DNA of 64,000 nucleotides. It comes from Hofstenia miamia (Eukaryota > Xenacoelomorpha > Acoela). The notes under the pieces were generated by a model. It worked only from the letters and a program-made list of their open reading frames with translations. It searched no databases and was not told where the DNA came from. Positions 11,371-23,170 of this stretch are shown here, piece after piece. The translations under genes and the position numbers were made by a program. Every line of letters begins with the position of its first letter. Positions within the stretch are counted from its first letter, which is position 1. The stretch is from assembly GCA_004352715.1 (NCBI GenBank), contig SCFE01000006.1, positions 1,348,614 through 1,412,613 on the forward strand. Reading direction: 5' to 3'.

Positions 11371-12945
11371 ATGGATTCAAGTTTTCCATTCGTTTACAAC
11401 GGACTTTTTCAAGCAAGCATTTGCAGAGTTTGTTGCAAGCTATTTCCAACACATTCAAGTATGTTATCCCATCTAACGAATCATCAAAGTATGCACGTCT
11501 GTATGGCAGAATCTGGATTTATGGCCCTAGTTAATCAATGCGTCAATTGTATCGTTTGCGGGTATTTAACATCTTCGCCTTATCAATTCATTTTCCATAA
11601 TTGTTCTCGGCAGATATCTCAAGTTCCCAATGTCCCACTTGCTCTATTAGCATTCTTCAATGCGTCTGCTGCTCAAGGCTCTAACATTTTTGTGACAGAT
11701 GGAATTTTTATTTTTGTTTCTCAATCAAACGAGTTATGGATTGTCAGAAGAGCATGCTCTCTCAATCATACATTTGAATCACTGTTGATATTTATCATTA
11801 ATAGACTAAGTCATGAATTTGCTGAGTGTTGCCTGCGTTCAAATTCCCAGCAAACTATTTTTGACATATACCGTTTGAAAACCACATCCACACTTTTGGA
11901 TATTTTGCTATCATCAACTATTCATAGAATACATAACGTGTCACCATTTTATGTCGCCCATATCATTGGAGAAAAGTTAAATCCTGAAGCCCCTAGACCA
12001 GAGCTAAATTGTGATGCATTTCTTGATAAGCTAACTGGTAAAAATTTGAGACCAGAACACAGTCGCCGCAAGAATGATGATATTGAAAATATCTCACCGA
12101 AAAAAACGAAAAATATCAATAACTTAGACAACAATTTTCAAAAAATTGCGTCTGTTAACCTGCAACCCTTTGCTGACTTCACAAATGACAATGCTCGGAG
12201 TGTTAAGACAGTGAAAAACGAACTGTTTTTTGAGTGTTACCATGAATCTAACGAAGATAAATGTGACAGTACAACTCTTTCCCCTATAAATTCAAAAGCA
12301 ATTGATGAAGCTTATGGGGAACTAAGTCTTCACATTGATGATAGCATTGTTGAGAATATTGTGAAGACAGAATTTAGTTTTGAGTACAATGAAAACATTT
12401 GCATTCCTCCAACGTCTCCTTTGATCATATCAGATGATGAAAGTGATAAGGATGAAACCCCAATTACTTCTACAACTGATGTAGTAAAAAAGGAAGACCC
12501 CTGTGAAGATATATGTCCTTCACTCAGTTCACCATTAGCTTTGATAATCGATGAAATCGATAGAGAAGAGCATCCAGTTTCGACTCAATCCCCCAATGAT
12601 CAGGAGGAACATGTTCATAGTGGTGAATCACAAATCTCGCATGATTCAAGCGATTTAAATTCTACACTTTCCACACATATCATTGACAAAATTCCAAAAG
12701 TACTGAATAAAGTGAATAAAAAGAAAAAACCGTTTTTTGGAGGATTTCCTGAATCTAATTACTCAATACACATGGTACTTGCCAAAAGACTTGATATATG
12801 TTGCAGCAGGGAAGAACACATCCAACTGGGATGCAAAGATTGTCAGAAAATTTCTGAACAATTTCCTTATCGCTGTTCGCTTTGTTGTAAACATTTTCTC
12901 ACATTTACAGGACTGAGTAGCCACGTTAAAGCTTTGCATAGTTAA
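11371..12945 (+). CDS. C2H2 zinc-finger protein, 524 aa, coding region in one exon
   Basis: A long intact frame with a stop at 12943-12945. Residues 18-38 form a classical zinc finger (C18, C21, H34, H38; spacing C-x2-C-x12-H-x3-H). The last residues form a second one (C502, C505, H518, H523; C-x2-C-x12-H-x4-H). Between them, near residues 55-75, a cluster of cysteines (CVNCIVC) may be a degenerate finger, and CC and CKDC pairs at about 472-491 may bind metal too. Residues 200-440 are acidic and serine-rich, with basic patches near 235 (SPKKTK) and 450 (NKKKKP) that could act as nuclear signals. Three V-K-x-E motifs (281-284, 331-334, 372-375) sit in a loosely repeated block. A good acceptor (TTTTTTAG, ending 11364) lies six bases before the ATG, and AATAAA follows the stop at 12982. 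The family is not recognised; DNA binding in the nucleus is inferred from the fingers. Confidence 0.85.
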   Translation: MDSSFPFVYNGLFQASICRVCCKLFPTHSSMLSHLTNHQSMHVCMAESGFMALVNQCVNCIVCGYLTSSPYQFIFHNCSRQISQVPNVPLALLAFFNASAAQGSNIFVTDGIFIFVSQSNELWIVRRACSLNHTFESLLIFIINRLSHEFAECCLRSNSQQTIFDIYRLKTTSTLLDILLSSTIHRIHNVSPFYVAHIIGEKLNPEAPRPELNCDAFLDKLTGKNLRPEHSRRKNDDIENISPKKTKNINNLDNNFQKIASVNLQPFADFTNDNARSVKTVKNELFFECYHESNEDKCDSTTLSPINSKAIDEAYGELSLHIDDSIVENIVKTEFSFEYNENICIPPTSPLIISDDESDKDETPITSTTDVVKKEDPCEDICPSLSSPLALIIDEIDREEHPVSTQSPNDQEEHVHSGESQISHDSSDLNSTLSTHIIDKIPKVLNKVNKKKKPFFGGFPESNYSIHMVLAKRLDICCSREEHIQLGCKDCQKISEQFPYRCSLCCKHFLTFTGLSSHVKALHS

Positions 12946-12981
12946 ATATGAATTATCAATTTTTTATTTGTTAATGATATT

Positions 12982-12987
12982 AATAAA
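12982..12987 (+). promoter_or_regulatory. Polyadenylation signal of the zinc-finger gene
   Basis: AATAAA lies 37 bases after the stop codon in a T-rich context. This is a plausible short 3' UTR. Confidence 0.55.
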
Positions 12988-14218
12988 TTTTGTCCATTTT
13001 TTGATTTCATTTGTTTGAAATTTTTAATTTTAGTAAGTTTTGTTTAACCTTTGTATATCTTGACAAATTTGCCATATTTTACTTTAAATTTTAGTTATTA
13101 AATGATACTAAATGCATAGGATTACTTTTAGCCTATGTAAGTTGAAAGAAGTCTTTGCTAAATAATACCTGTCATATGCTGGTGCTTTTCTAAATTCGGT
13201 ACACTTTTAAGATGCAAATTTAGGAGACTCTTTATTATTTGTTTTAGTTGCGAATTTAAATTATGAGCAGAAATTATTTAATTATTCACCAAAGTAGCAC
13301 AAAGGCTTTGAAAAAGTCAAATTTTACAGTTTTTCCTTCAAGTTCTGAACATAAGCATTACTGCATTAGAAAGTATTTTAGCGCTTGTTGAAATTTTTAA
13401 ATGATTTATGCTTCCAATAATTATAGATAGTCCTCTTACATCTTGCTGCTCTAAAATATAATTATGGAGAATAAGTTTATTCAACATTTATAATGTATAT
13501 TGATTAACAATGACTGCAAAATTAATACATTCACTAATGATGTACAGTTTTCACTTTTTGGCTGTTTCTTTGTAGCACGATTTGGCTTACGGAAGTTAAT
13601 ATGCTTTAGACAGATTAAGACTTTACTACATTTTCACACTGATACGGATCGCTTTGGTGCTATTCTAGTCGAATTCGAAGAACATTGAGTTTATCATTGG
13701 AATATCTTTCTACGTAATTTTTGTGGATGTAGTGACGGTGAAGCATTTCTGCTCTAGTGTCCACACTTCAACCATTGTTTTTACTCAATAAAAACTAAAT
13801 GGTGCATTTTACTAATTGGGGAGTGTGTCCAAATGCTTAAAACTTGCAAAATACAACACTTTATAGTCAAGACATTTTCGAAAAGTTGTAAAATGCAATT
13901 TGTGTGAAATTACTAAATTTTCAAATAACTAAAATATATATTTCTTACTACCTAAGATAAAAATTAGTTGTTACCTAACAAATTAAATAAATAATTATTA
14001 GTAAAATTGTGCGACATAAGTAGTGTTGATATCTTCTTTATGCTCAACAAAAAAAATTGACAAAGTGAAATTTTATTACAACAAATAATCCATTACGTCC
14101 AACTGTTAGTTCAATTGGCAGTATATATAAAAAACTTTCCGGAAAATTATGACATCTAATGCCAATTACCTTAAGCAAGAATAACAATTGATCTAAAACA
14201 CTCACTAGGAATATTATT
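12988..14218. other. Noncoding DNA, no gene seen
   Basis: AT-rich intergenic DNA. The 62-codon frame at 13500-13688 has no recognisable feature. Confidence 0.5.
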
Positions 14219-14830
14219 AAACAGAACGCAATTCACCACATGCTTTCATATGATATTAAAAGTCTTTATACAAATACACCAGTAAGAAAAGCTATTGCCG
14301 AAACCATTACAATATTGAATAATTGCAACATTAAAATATTTGATTTGGATTGTAACACTTTGCAAGAATTGTTTATTCTGACAACTAGCAACTCAATATT
14401 AGAATTCAATGGTCATTTCTATGTTCAACAAGATGGATTAGCCATGGGAAGTCCAACTCTTGCAAACATATATTTATCTAGATTGAGCAACAATTTCACA
14501 ATAAAAAAATGGATGATATTTTCAGCTTAGTAACAAATCAAGAAGAAGTAAATATACTATGAAAATTATACAGATCAAATGAAAACAATCAATTTACAAT
14601 GGAAGAGGGATCTAACAACTTATTTCATTTTCTATATGTGACTATTATTCGAAGAAATTGAAATTTTATTGCGAACATTTTTAGAAAACAGAGGGACAAA
14701 AATCTTGTTTTGAATTTCAGTGAGATATAAGCGGTAATTCATCAACGGTTCAATCCAAAGGAACTTTGATATTTATTCAAATTATGAAGAAATTCATCAA
14801 GCAATTTTATCACTTGAAGATATTTAGGAA
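14219..14830 (+). pseudogene. Penelope-like element reverse transcriptase fragment
   Basis: The frame at 14240-14530 contains LSYDIKSLYTNTPV, the motif A region of Penelope-like reverse transcriptases with its catalytic aspartate, and then the FYVQQDGLAMGSPTLANIYL motif B. The double-aspartate motif follows in another frame as KMDDIFSLV (about 14505-14535), and further downstream EGSNNLFHFLYVTIIRR and the FNPKEL region continue the similarity with stops. The copy therefore has at least one frameshift and several stops and cannot encode an enzyme. The GIY-YIG endonuclease expected after the RT was not seen. Host genes do not use this type of RT, so the call as a mobile element is firm; its ends are not defined. 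Confidence 0.75.
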
Positions 14831-16397
14831 AAAATCTATTCTATTTAAATTGCTAAAATCCCTTAAAATGAAGAATTAAAATAGTTGTAAATTTTTTTAA
14901 GCTTGGCTAAAAGGAACAATATAGATGCGTGACCTGTTTGTGATAGGGTAGATTGTTCCAAAACAAATCCGTTCAGGAAGGAATCCCTAAATTCGTGTTA
15001 GTCCAAATCTGCATTAGTGCCTTTTTTCAATCCCTGCACGTTCTTATATGTGCTCACAATCACGGTTCTTACAATTTTTACCTTTCAATCTAGCGAATTT
15101 GTATCTATCAATATAACGATCAAAGTATTCGGTATCCAAATTACATTGTGTCTTTTAAACAACTAAAGAGATCATAAATATATGAACCATAGCGTTGCTT
15201 GATCAAACAATTTTGACCATGATTCAAATGAAACAGAAATTAAATTGGGCAAAAAATATCGGCGCAAGCCTTTCTGACACGAATCTGACTCTGCGCATAA
15301 ATTAATGCTAATTCATACTATTGTAGAGTCATTTTTAAGATCCTTGCCAAAAAATATGTTTCCAAATTTTTCCATCTGCTAGATCGAAATTGGGGAAGTC
15401 AATTGATTGCTTTATAAAATTTTCTATCTCAATTTATTTGAAAAAAATGCAAATTTAAATGTCTGTAAACTCACATATTTTTACTCTACACAAGGCTGTA
15501 GTAGAATACAAAGTCCCCAGCTAACTACAACCTATAAGCTAAATTGAGAACTCATAAAACAACCAAGTGCCTTTGAAAAATTGTAAGCATCAGGACCTTA
15601 TTTATTCAATAAATTTTGGCTACGCACGTTATGGTTGACAAAGGGTAAAATGTGTTTTTGTTCTTTACCGTTCGAAATCAACAATAGTAATGTAATGACC
15701 TTCAAAATTGTCTGTTATTTTAAGAAATATTTAATCCTAAATTTCTGCTTATATTAACTGTCAAATTTAATAATCTGTTTATAGTATGTTTATATAGCAT
15801 ATTCTAATTGAAATATTCAGGTTTTAATCAGAATGATAAGCAACATCGAAATGAAGTGAAAAATCCAAACTTTGAAACTATCTCTAGAAAGATACGGATA
15901 ATGAATCAGTCCAAGAAACTAACAAGTTACACAGAATTTCACTTTTGCAATTGGCTCGAAATTGTATAAAATTGATGCATCCCTCTTTGTGTGTAATTCA
16001 AAAAATAATTACGCTAGAAAAATTAAAGTAAAAAATATGTAGTTCAAAGATAGAGCGATGCGATACTCTGCTTTTCCAAGCATATATACTGTAACTTGAA
16101 ATTACCTTTTTCTCAACATGAAATGAAATAATATTTTTTCAACTCTTTTTATGGTTAAAATAATATTATAGAAATCCCTGCAATTCTAAGTCAGAAGTCG
16201 TCAGCAAGCAATTGCGTACCTTTGACAAGTGGCAAAGATCGCTAATTAAAATTGAAGATGAAAGAAAATTCCCTGTCCCTTTTTGATGTCTTTATAATTT
16301 AGTAAGTTTTAAATTTTTTATAGAAAACATCACAAACTGTAAAAAGGCCTAGATTATTTATTCAACAACTCCGTTAACGAATGGTGTTTTACGTTAG
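14831..16397. other. Noncoding DNA, no gene seen
   Basis: No frame or repeat worth naming was found. Confidence 0.5.
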
Positions 16398-16460
16398 CAT
16401 GACCGTAAACCAAATGCCAAAATTTACGGTCATGACCTATATATATATATATATATATAT
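16398..16460. repeat. 12-bp perfect inverted repeat next to a (TA)n tract
   Basis: CATGACCGTAAA at 16398-16409 is followed after 13 bases by its exact complement TTTACGGTCATG at 16423-16434, giving a possible hairpin. A TA run of about 22 bases (16438-16460) comes directly after. Confidence 0.85.
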
Positions 16461-18558
16461 CTTTCATTTGAAATGAGTACTTACAGCTGATATATCATAC
16501 ATCAAATTATATCCATCAATATTTAACATATATGAGGGAACCAGCTAAGATTATATGTAATAATAATAATACCCAAATCTTTAACTGAGTTCAATGCTCT
16601 AGCTGTAGTAGTATTGGAGTTTCCTTGAAGCATATAATTAATGTTACTAGAGACAGTTAACACCTGAAGTTTGTCTCATTGAATTGTGCATTATTTTCTA
16701 CGTACCAATTGTTTAATCTAGTCCTCATTTTGGATATAATAATATTGCAGAAAATTATTTTAATTTCATAAATTGCTTATTAATTTTACAGTAATGTAAA
16801 TAAAATAAAATTTGACGTTGGTTAGTGGTAAATTGCTAACGATGCGCTAAATATTATATATAGAAATGAGTATACGTTCTGTTAGCTTTAAATCGATAAT
16901 GTTACGTTAATTTCCATTGGTCAAAATGCGCTGATTTTTCGTGAACGTGGCGCTCTCACAATTAGAATCGCTTGTATTACAAACAGACCAAAAGTAATCA
17001 TTAATAGCATTAGATATATCATGTAAATCAGTGAGGTCTATACTGTTTTATGACATTACTTTTGGAAAACATTCATAAGGGAGTGACATTAATTCAAATG
17101 TGTTGAAGAGAAATTTTTTTATAAGAGTTAATTTATCTAATAGATTTCTAACAACTTTGAAAATAAAAATATCGTATAAAATAACGTCTGCGTTTTATTG
17201 TATTTAATTTATTAATGCTGCAGTTTGTAGATTAAGTTCTATTTGCTATAGATATTAATATTGTGTATCAAAGAACACACTAAAATCAAGTAGGAAAAGG
17301 TAGAATTTTTAAAAAAAGTTCGAACATTAACGCTTTTTTGAATATTATAGGAATATTTTAATTACATTAAAAAGCAGTCAAAATTTAAATTCCTAAAAAT
17401 ATGGTTTATAATGCAAACAAACGAGCGTAAGTCTTTTCTCTTTTAGAAAATTTTGAAGCTGTTCATCATGGGTTTATTATTTGCAGTTAATTTGGTTATT
17501 ATAATATTTTAGACTTCTAGCTAAAAGTAGCTTATACTTCCGTAACTAAAAATATTAAGTTTTGCAAAAAAAGGTTTTCTAGAAAAATTTATAAGGGAAT
17601 GGTCCCACCTCCCTCTAACGGCACCGATCAAATTCGGGTTATGCATAGAAGATAGGATTATTCGAGAAAGCCAATGGCAATTAAACCGATTGAAGCGGCG
17701 ATTTTTAATGTCATCAAGTTCCCTAAGCTATGGTTTAATACAGGGATGGAACCGGTCGGCGGGGGCTTGCAATTTACCTTCCTGCAGCCGCTTTTAAATT
17801 TCATGAATGGCCGGTAAAACTGCGGCCGTTTACCGGCCAAAATAACAAAAAAGTTTCTTGTTTTATCTTATAAAGAGAGACTATTTTGCTTAGTTTTAGA
17901 GGAATTCTTATGAAAATCTAAATTCAAATAATATTTATAGTTTCAGCAATTCTACAGTTCTGCAATTAGAAAGATAATCAAATTTACTTTCTGGAATCTC
18001 TCAATAATTTACTATTGTTTACAATTGTTCTGCCTTTTGAAAAGGTAATTTGACTTCAGTTTTTGATGGAACTTAGTAATAATTTTTACAGAAGCTGTTT
18101 ATAATAACAAAAGTGTAATCTATAGGATTTAACACTTTAAATTTGAGAGGCCTCATGCAAATCTATCAACTTGAACGCTTGTATTTTTCTAATATTGGAG
18201 GGGAAGCTCAACATATATTTGAAAGATTTTCAGTTGCAAAGACATTCAAACACAAATGTCAGTTGACACATCCTACTAAAAAGTAATCATGTTTGGCTTT
18301 AGTGAAAAAATTTTAAATATATGTATTTAAATCCCTTAATTTAACTATCCTTAAAAAATATACTAACTAAGCAACCTGAAATGTTCCCAATATATATTCA
18401 CTGAAAAGTGAAAGCTCATTAAAGTTATACAAAGAATTTATATATAGAAAATATCAAAATTGTCTTTTGCTAAAAATATAGTTATAATAGTTTGAAAGTT
18501 GTGTATATGCAATATCAAGTCTTTGCATCACTATGTGTAATTTTCTAGATTAAAACAT

Positions 18559-18560
<2 letters not shown>
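16461..18560. other. Noncoding DNA, no gene seen
   Basis: The stretch includes a locally GC-richer patch at about 17735-17835 with CCGGTCGGCGGGGGC and two GGCCGGTAAA/TTTACCGGCC-type sequences, possibly an old repeat. No coding evidence. Confidence 0.4.

Positions 18561-18594
<34 letters not shown>
18561..18594. repeat. (TA)n microsatellite
   Basis: An uninterrupted TA run of about 17 units. Confidence 0.95.
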
Positions 18595-18597
<3 letters not shown>

Positions 18598-19138
18598 CTT
18601 TCATAGATTCAATATGTAATGCAAAAAAATTGACCGGTCAAAGCAGGTGGGGGCTTTTTCATGGGAATCCCAATTACGTTTTGGGGTGTTGTACATTTAA
18701 AATATCGAGATTTGTGGAACTGTACTTAACTCTAAACTTCATTGTAGCATCAATTAATAGCAGTTGATAAATGACGGAGAAGGTAATTGTTATTATTGCT
18801 CCAAGATTTTTAAGCTACATCGCTGCATCAAGCGCCAATAGAAGAATATAAAAACTTGTCAATTAAAATTGTTTTCAAAATTCTAATTCCTTATATGAAC
18901 AATTAGATTGACTCTTCAACAGAATAGAGAACAAGGCAACAATATTTGAAAGTAACGTGAAATTGTGCAAATATATTGTGTCACAAAAACAGTTTTTTCA
19001 CATATTCAGTTTCAGATAGGAAGTTTCTGGCATTGATTTACGTCATGTTTAGTGGTCTGTCATTCTTTAAAGTGTTAGATAAAGGTTGTACTGTTGATTC
19101 TGTCACACATACAAATTTTCTGAATCAGAGCTGCAACT

Positions 19139-19222
19139 GTGCCGTGCTTTTGTCCGTGCCGTGCCGTGCAGTGCCATGCCGTGCCTAACATTTTGCGTTA
19201 CTTACCAGTGCCGTGCCATGAC
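19139..19222 (+). repeat. Degenerate GTGCC pentanucleotide repeat
   Basis: Several copies of GTGCC or close variants (GTGCA, ATGCC) stand in a row around 19140-19190, with two more at 19209-19219. A similar stretch appears at 21386-21455. Confidence 0.7.
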
Positions 19223-19600
19223 TCAAATCTATGGAATATGCAAGCGTCTGAAACTTACAATTATCTTTTTACAATTTTCCATTCATAATATTTTAAATGT
19301 TAGTTCATGTTTAACAATACAAATGATTCTTAGAAATAGATTTGCATAGAAATTACATTGCGGGAATTTTCAAAATGCAACAACGATATTCGTATTTTCG
19401 TTACGCCACATAATTCCTGCTTGACTGTTTGCAGAAATTTCACAAAATTGACCGTTTTATAAATACTTTTGCTTTGTTCTTGTTAAGTACACGTAATAAA
19501 TGTCTGTCACTCACTGACTTTTCTCATTGCCTAAGCAGCTCACATTGTTTATATTGTAGACAAATAGTGCTCTCATTCTACATAAAATAATTTACTGTTA

Positions 19601-20463
19601 CCCTTAAAATTCCAAACAGTCAAAATTGACCGCATATCACCCCCATTGTAGCAAATTCATTACCCTGGAAATAACTGTTGCGTTTTCCAAATTTCCTCAA
19701 AGTAAAAAGAGAAACCAACACACATTGACTTATCAAGTGAATAATTAACTTAAAATGTCTTTTTAGAAAATGATTTGTTCGTTTTAAATTACAGCATTTT
19801 TTTCAAATTTTATTGATATTGACCACATCTAATTGTTTTAGTATTTTGACTGCAAATGAATAGAGAAAGACCAAGAAGATATGCTTCTCAAGGGGTTGCA
19901 GCTGCTGTTTATGCAGACCTTGATTCTGATGATGGTATAGTTGGTTCTGATGATGATGCTGGAAAAGTTTCACCTTTTGAAGAAATGACTTTGAGTGACC
20001 ATCAAATGCATGGATCCTTTACCAAGAATCAACTTCTGATAATATTAGCCGAAATGATTTTATTATTTGCTTAGCTGAAGAATTATCAGGTAACATTTCT
20101 AGTAATTTTTCTTACCCAGAGAAGACTCCCTTGCCTACAAATTTATTAGGTTCTGGTTTTCAAAACACATTTCAACCCACCCAAATAACAGCAAAGCGTC
20201 ACCAATGTGCTATTTGAGGTTGCTCAAACAAAACAAACATGGTTTGTGCAGACTGCATTAAACCAGTATGTTGCATGTGCTCTTTTGATTGCCATAAATT
20301 TGTTAAAACTTTTTGTTCTATTTGTTTTAATAAATGAATATATGTTTTTCTGAGCTTCCCATTTTTATTTCCAATATTTATGAGGAAAAAAACCAATAAT
20401 TTGTTATATTAGATAAGTTTTGATAATTACGGTCAGATTTGACCATTTGGACTTTTAAGGAGG
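19601..20463 (+). mobile_element. Internally deleted piggyBac-type DNA transposon
   Basis: The left end starts CCCTTAAAATTCCAAACAGT and continues into CAAAATTGACCG. The right end, read on the minus strand, is CCTCCTTAAAAGTCCAAATG, then GTCAAATCTGACCG. The two align with a few changes and so form terminal inverted repeats of about 32 bp. The right end abuts TTAA (20464-20467), the target site of piggyBac, and the left end abuts TTA/TTAC. Further TTGACC motifs stand at 19447 (outside the left end) and 19816. Inside are an N-terminal fragment and a C-terminal cysteine-rich fragment of a transposase; the catalytic centre is absent. The element is about 863 bp and could only move with a helper transposase. 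Confidence 0.75.
19856..20335 (+). pseudogene. Remnant piggyBac transposase (N-terminus and C-terminal cysteine-rich domain)
   Basis: The frame starts MNRERPRRYASQGV and runs through an acidic segment DSDDGIVGSDDDAG, typical of the N-terminus of piggyBac transposases. It shifts frame near 20040. From about 20085 another frame runs through PEKTPLPTNLLG into a cysteine-rich stretch at 20190-20335 (MVCADCIKPVCCMCSFDCH, then FCSICFN), which resembles the C-terminal zinc-binding domain of these enzymes. One stop codon interrupts that domain where a cysteine-like codon is expected (near 20216). The roughly 400-residue catalytic domain with its aspartates is missing. Confidence 0.65.
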
Positions 20464-20467
20464 TTAA

Positions 20468-21385
20468 TTTTTGCGGACTTTTTAGTGTTAATACGCGTAA
20501 TTTAATGTTTTTAAGTTTATAGTTTATGTTTTAATTAATACATTATTTTTCTATGCAGTAAGCGTTTTCTAATGTATTACTTCATTTTATTTAAATGTCT
20601 ATACTGTTAGAATAGTATACCCATGTACATGTAAACCAGTACGTTAGTTACTTTAAAAGTACAGTACGCATTAAAACGCATCTAAATCTTTGCAAGCCGT
20701 TACTTTCTTTAAATGTGCTTTACAGAAGTGTGTTCTAAGATAATAACGCAATGTTTTAAGATATAAAATTACGATTTTGTATTGAGCAACTTATAATATG
20801 ACATGATATTATTGTAAAAATGTTATTATTTTATTAATTAAATGCTATGTTACTTTAAAATTTTAAACATTTTCATAATAAAATTCAAATTCGTTTTCAT
20901 TTTGCGATGTTTAAAAAAATTGCTTTGCTAAACATTAACGCTGCTGAAAATACTGCTGTTAAGTCTTTGTAAGTGCGTATAGTTCTTACAAAGTTCACGT
21001 GAATTTGGCGTTTCAAGTTATTCACGCACTAGTTAACATGGGTACAATTAATTAGAATAAGTAAACCTTATATTAAAACTTTCTTTAGCTTTCACAGTTT
21101 AATTCTAGTAGGCTATGAACAAACTCATAAAAATTAAATCTCTAAAAATATATATATTTGTACTATGGATAAATTATTATATTATACTTACTAATTTTAA
21201 GCCTGTCATACTAAGAATTAATAAGACAGTGACGTCTTATGCTTCTGTTTTAGGAATCTGGCGAAAAAGATGTTTTTTCAACAAAGTTGTATTTTCCAGC
21301 ATTTACAGTAAATTTGTCAAACAAAAATACAACAATTACACTTGTATTCGTCTGATTTGTTACTAGAATTAGATATTTTTGAAAA
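20468..21385. other. Noncoding DNA, no gene seen
   Basis: Very AT-rich spacer after the piggyBac element, without supported features. Confidence 0.5.
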
Positions 21386-21455
21386 ACTGCCGTGCAATGC
21401 CTAATAATATTTTTGAAAAACCGTGCTGTGCCATGCCGAGCCGTGCTACCAAAAC
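21386..21455 (+). repeat. Second degenerate GTGCC stretch
   Basis: GTGC/ATGCC units occur twice here (about 21391-21405 and 21421-21448), separated by a duplicated AATATTTTTGAAAAAC-like spacer. They resemble the units at 19139-19222, in the same orientation. Confidence 0.6.
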
Positions 21456-21717
21456 GTTGTAAGTTCATTTTTCATAACAAAAGATGTGGAAAGTTATCTG
21501 GAACAAGAACTTGAGTGCCTAATTTGTGATGTCATAAATCATGAAATGGAATTACTGAAAATTCATTTGAACAGAGTAATTGATCACGAAGAACTATGTA
21601 TGAATTGCAATATATTTTGCAATTTCAATGTATTATAATTTTGTTATAATTACATTGTGTATTATAACAAAAACATGAATATGTGAAAAACGCTGTTTTT
21701 GAGACACTATGTATATA

Positions 21718-21718
<1 letters not shown>

Positions 21719-21763
<45 letters not shown>
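21719..21763. repeat. (TA)n microsatellite
   Basis: More than 21 perfect TA units. Confidence 0.95.
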
Positions 21764-21766
<3 letters not shown>

Positions 21767-22739
21767 TGCAACAGAAAATCTTTCGAATTTGTTTTGAGTG
21801 TCCTTTCAATATTAAAACAATACAAGCATTCCAAAGGCTTCTTCATTTTTTATATTATAGTTTTCTAAAATGTTCAAGTGTAAATCCGAAAATATAATAT
21901 TTTCCTTGTTATATAAACAACTTCTGTTAATATTATTAGTTAATTCCATATGAAAATTCGAAATAATAATACACAATCAAAAAGCGGAGCAACTCAATCT
22001 ATAGAAACATGAATGAGAGATTGCAGATAGGGAAATTTTATTATCTAATTGCAAAGCTGTAGCCGGTTGATGCAATTTCAGATTCTCATTGGATTTTCTC
22101 CCAAATTAATCAAAATATTCCCTTCTCAAATAAAACAAGAAATATTTTTTGAATTTTTGCATTCAAACCGTGGTAAAATTACTGGTCTTTTGTGGATATT
22201 TCCAAAAGGCCTTCTGGCCAATAATTGTGGGACCCGGTAAGCATCTCTGGTCTGCTCTCTTTGCTAGTCTGTATGTTGAAGTTCCACATTATTTTAACCT
22301 TCTCATTTTTCAAAACTTCCTGTAGCTTATGATCATGCTACTTATCTACTGCTTCTAACTCATGCTGCCTATACAAGCCCTAGAGTACCATACGCCCCAC
22401 CGTGTTGCGCCTGAATTTTTGTTAATTTTGTGCCAATTTCTCAAACTTTACTATCAGACTATCTACTGTCTCCAATTCATGCATAAGTAAAGTGGGACAC
22501 GTTAAAATTATATTCATTATTATTGTTGAGATTTGTTCTTCTTGTGAGTATGTTTTATTGCCAACTTAGTTCATTTAAGGAAATCGTGTTTGTTAAAATA
22601 GTGTTAGCTAAGATTTGGTTTCCATAGCTAGATTTCTGTTAAAAATCAATTTATTAATGAAAGTAATTTCAACACTTTAATTAATAAAGTTTGCCGTTAC
22701 TTACATTTATGTAGTTAAGAGATTATTTAAGTGATCCAT
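21764..22739. other. Noncoding DNA, no gene seen
   Basis: Two GC-richer patches near 22190-22260 and 22320-22420 hint at old repeats, but no family could be named. Confidence 0.4.
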
Positions 22740-23170
22740 TAATAATCACTAAGTTGGAACTCTTGTATTCTAGCATTCTTGTCAGCTTTATTAACAATGG
22801 ACTTGAAGCGTACGCAGTAGAGAACAAGACAAAGTTGGACTACATTGATAGAATGCAGAAGAAAGCTATCCGATTCGGAATCATCCAATCGTTTACATCA
22901 ATACACGATCTGATAAAAGCAAAAGATGAACAATTATTCTGCAAGATCCAATCAAATTCGACACGCCCTCTTCAACACATTCTTTCTAATAGAACACAAT
23001 TCGCTGCAGAGAAATTAAGGCCACGTATGCCTCCAACGATTCTGGTGAAGAAATATCAAAACCTCAAATTTTTTTACCTGAACATCCGTATCTGTAAATT
23101 TGTAAACTGTGTCTTCTGAATGTCATTTTCAGATTCACAATAATAAACTATATTATTATTATTATTATTT
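22740..23170 (+). mobile_element. 3' end of a Jockey/CR1-type LINE
   Basis: The frame at 22754-23119 encodes a typical C-terminus of a non-LTR retrotransposon reverse transcriptase: LYSSILVSFINNGLEAYAVE, then the hallmark LDYIDRMQKKAIRFGI, then LRPRMPPTILVK near the end. The stop is followed by about 30 bases and an ATT/TAA-rich tail (23140-23170), the usual 3' terminus. The copy is 5'-truncated: no RT catalytic region precedes it. The similarity covers only about 120 residues, so clade assignment is tentative. Confidence 0.75.

Noticed and set aside
21423-21638. 71-codon frame with several cysteines (ECLICDVINHEMELLKIHL)
   Set aside because: It looks somewhat protein-like but has no recognisable domain, starts in the GTGCC repeat, and could not be linked to neighbouring exons.
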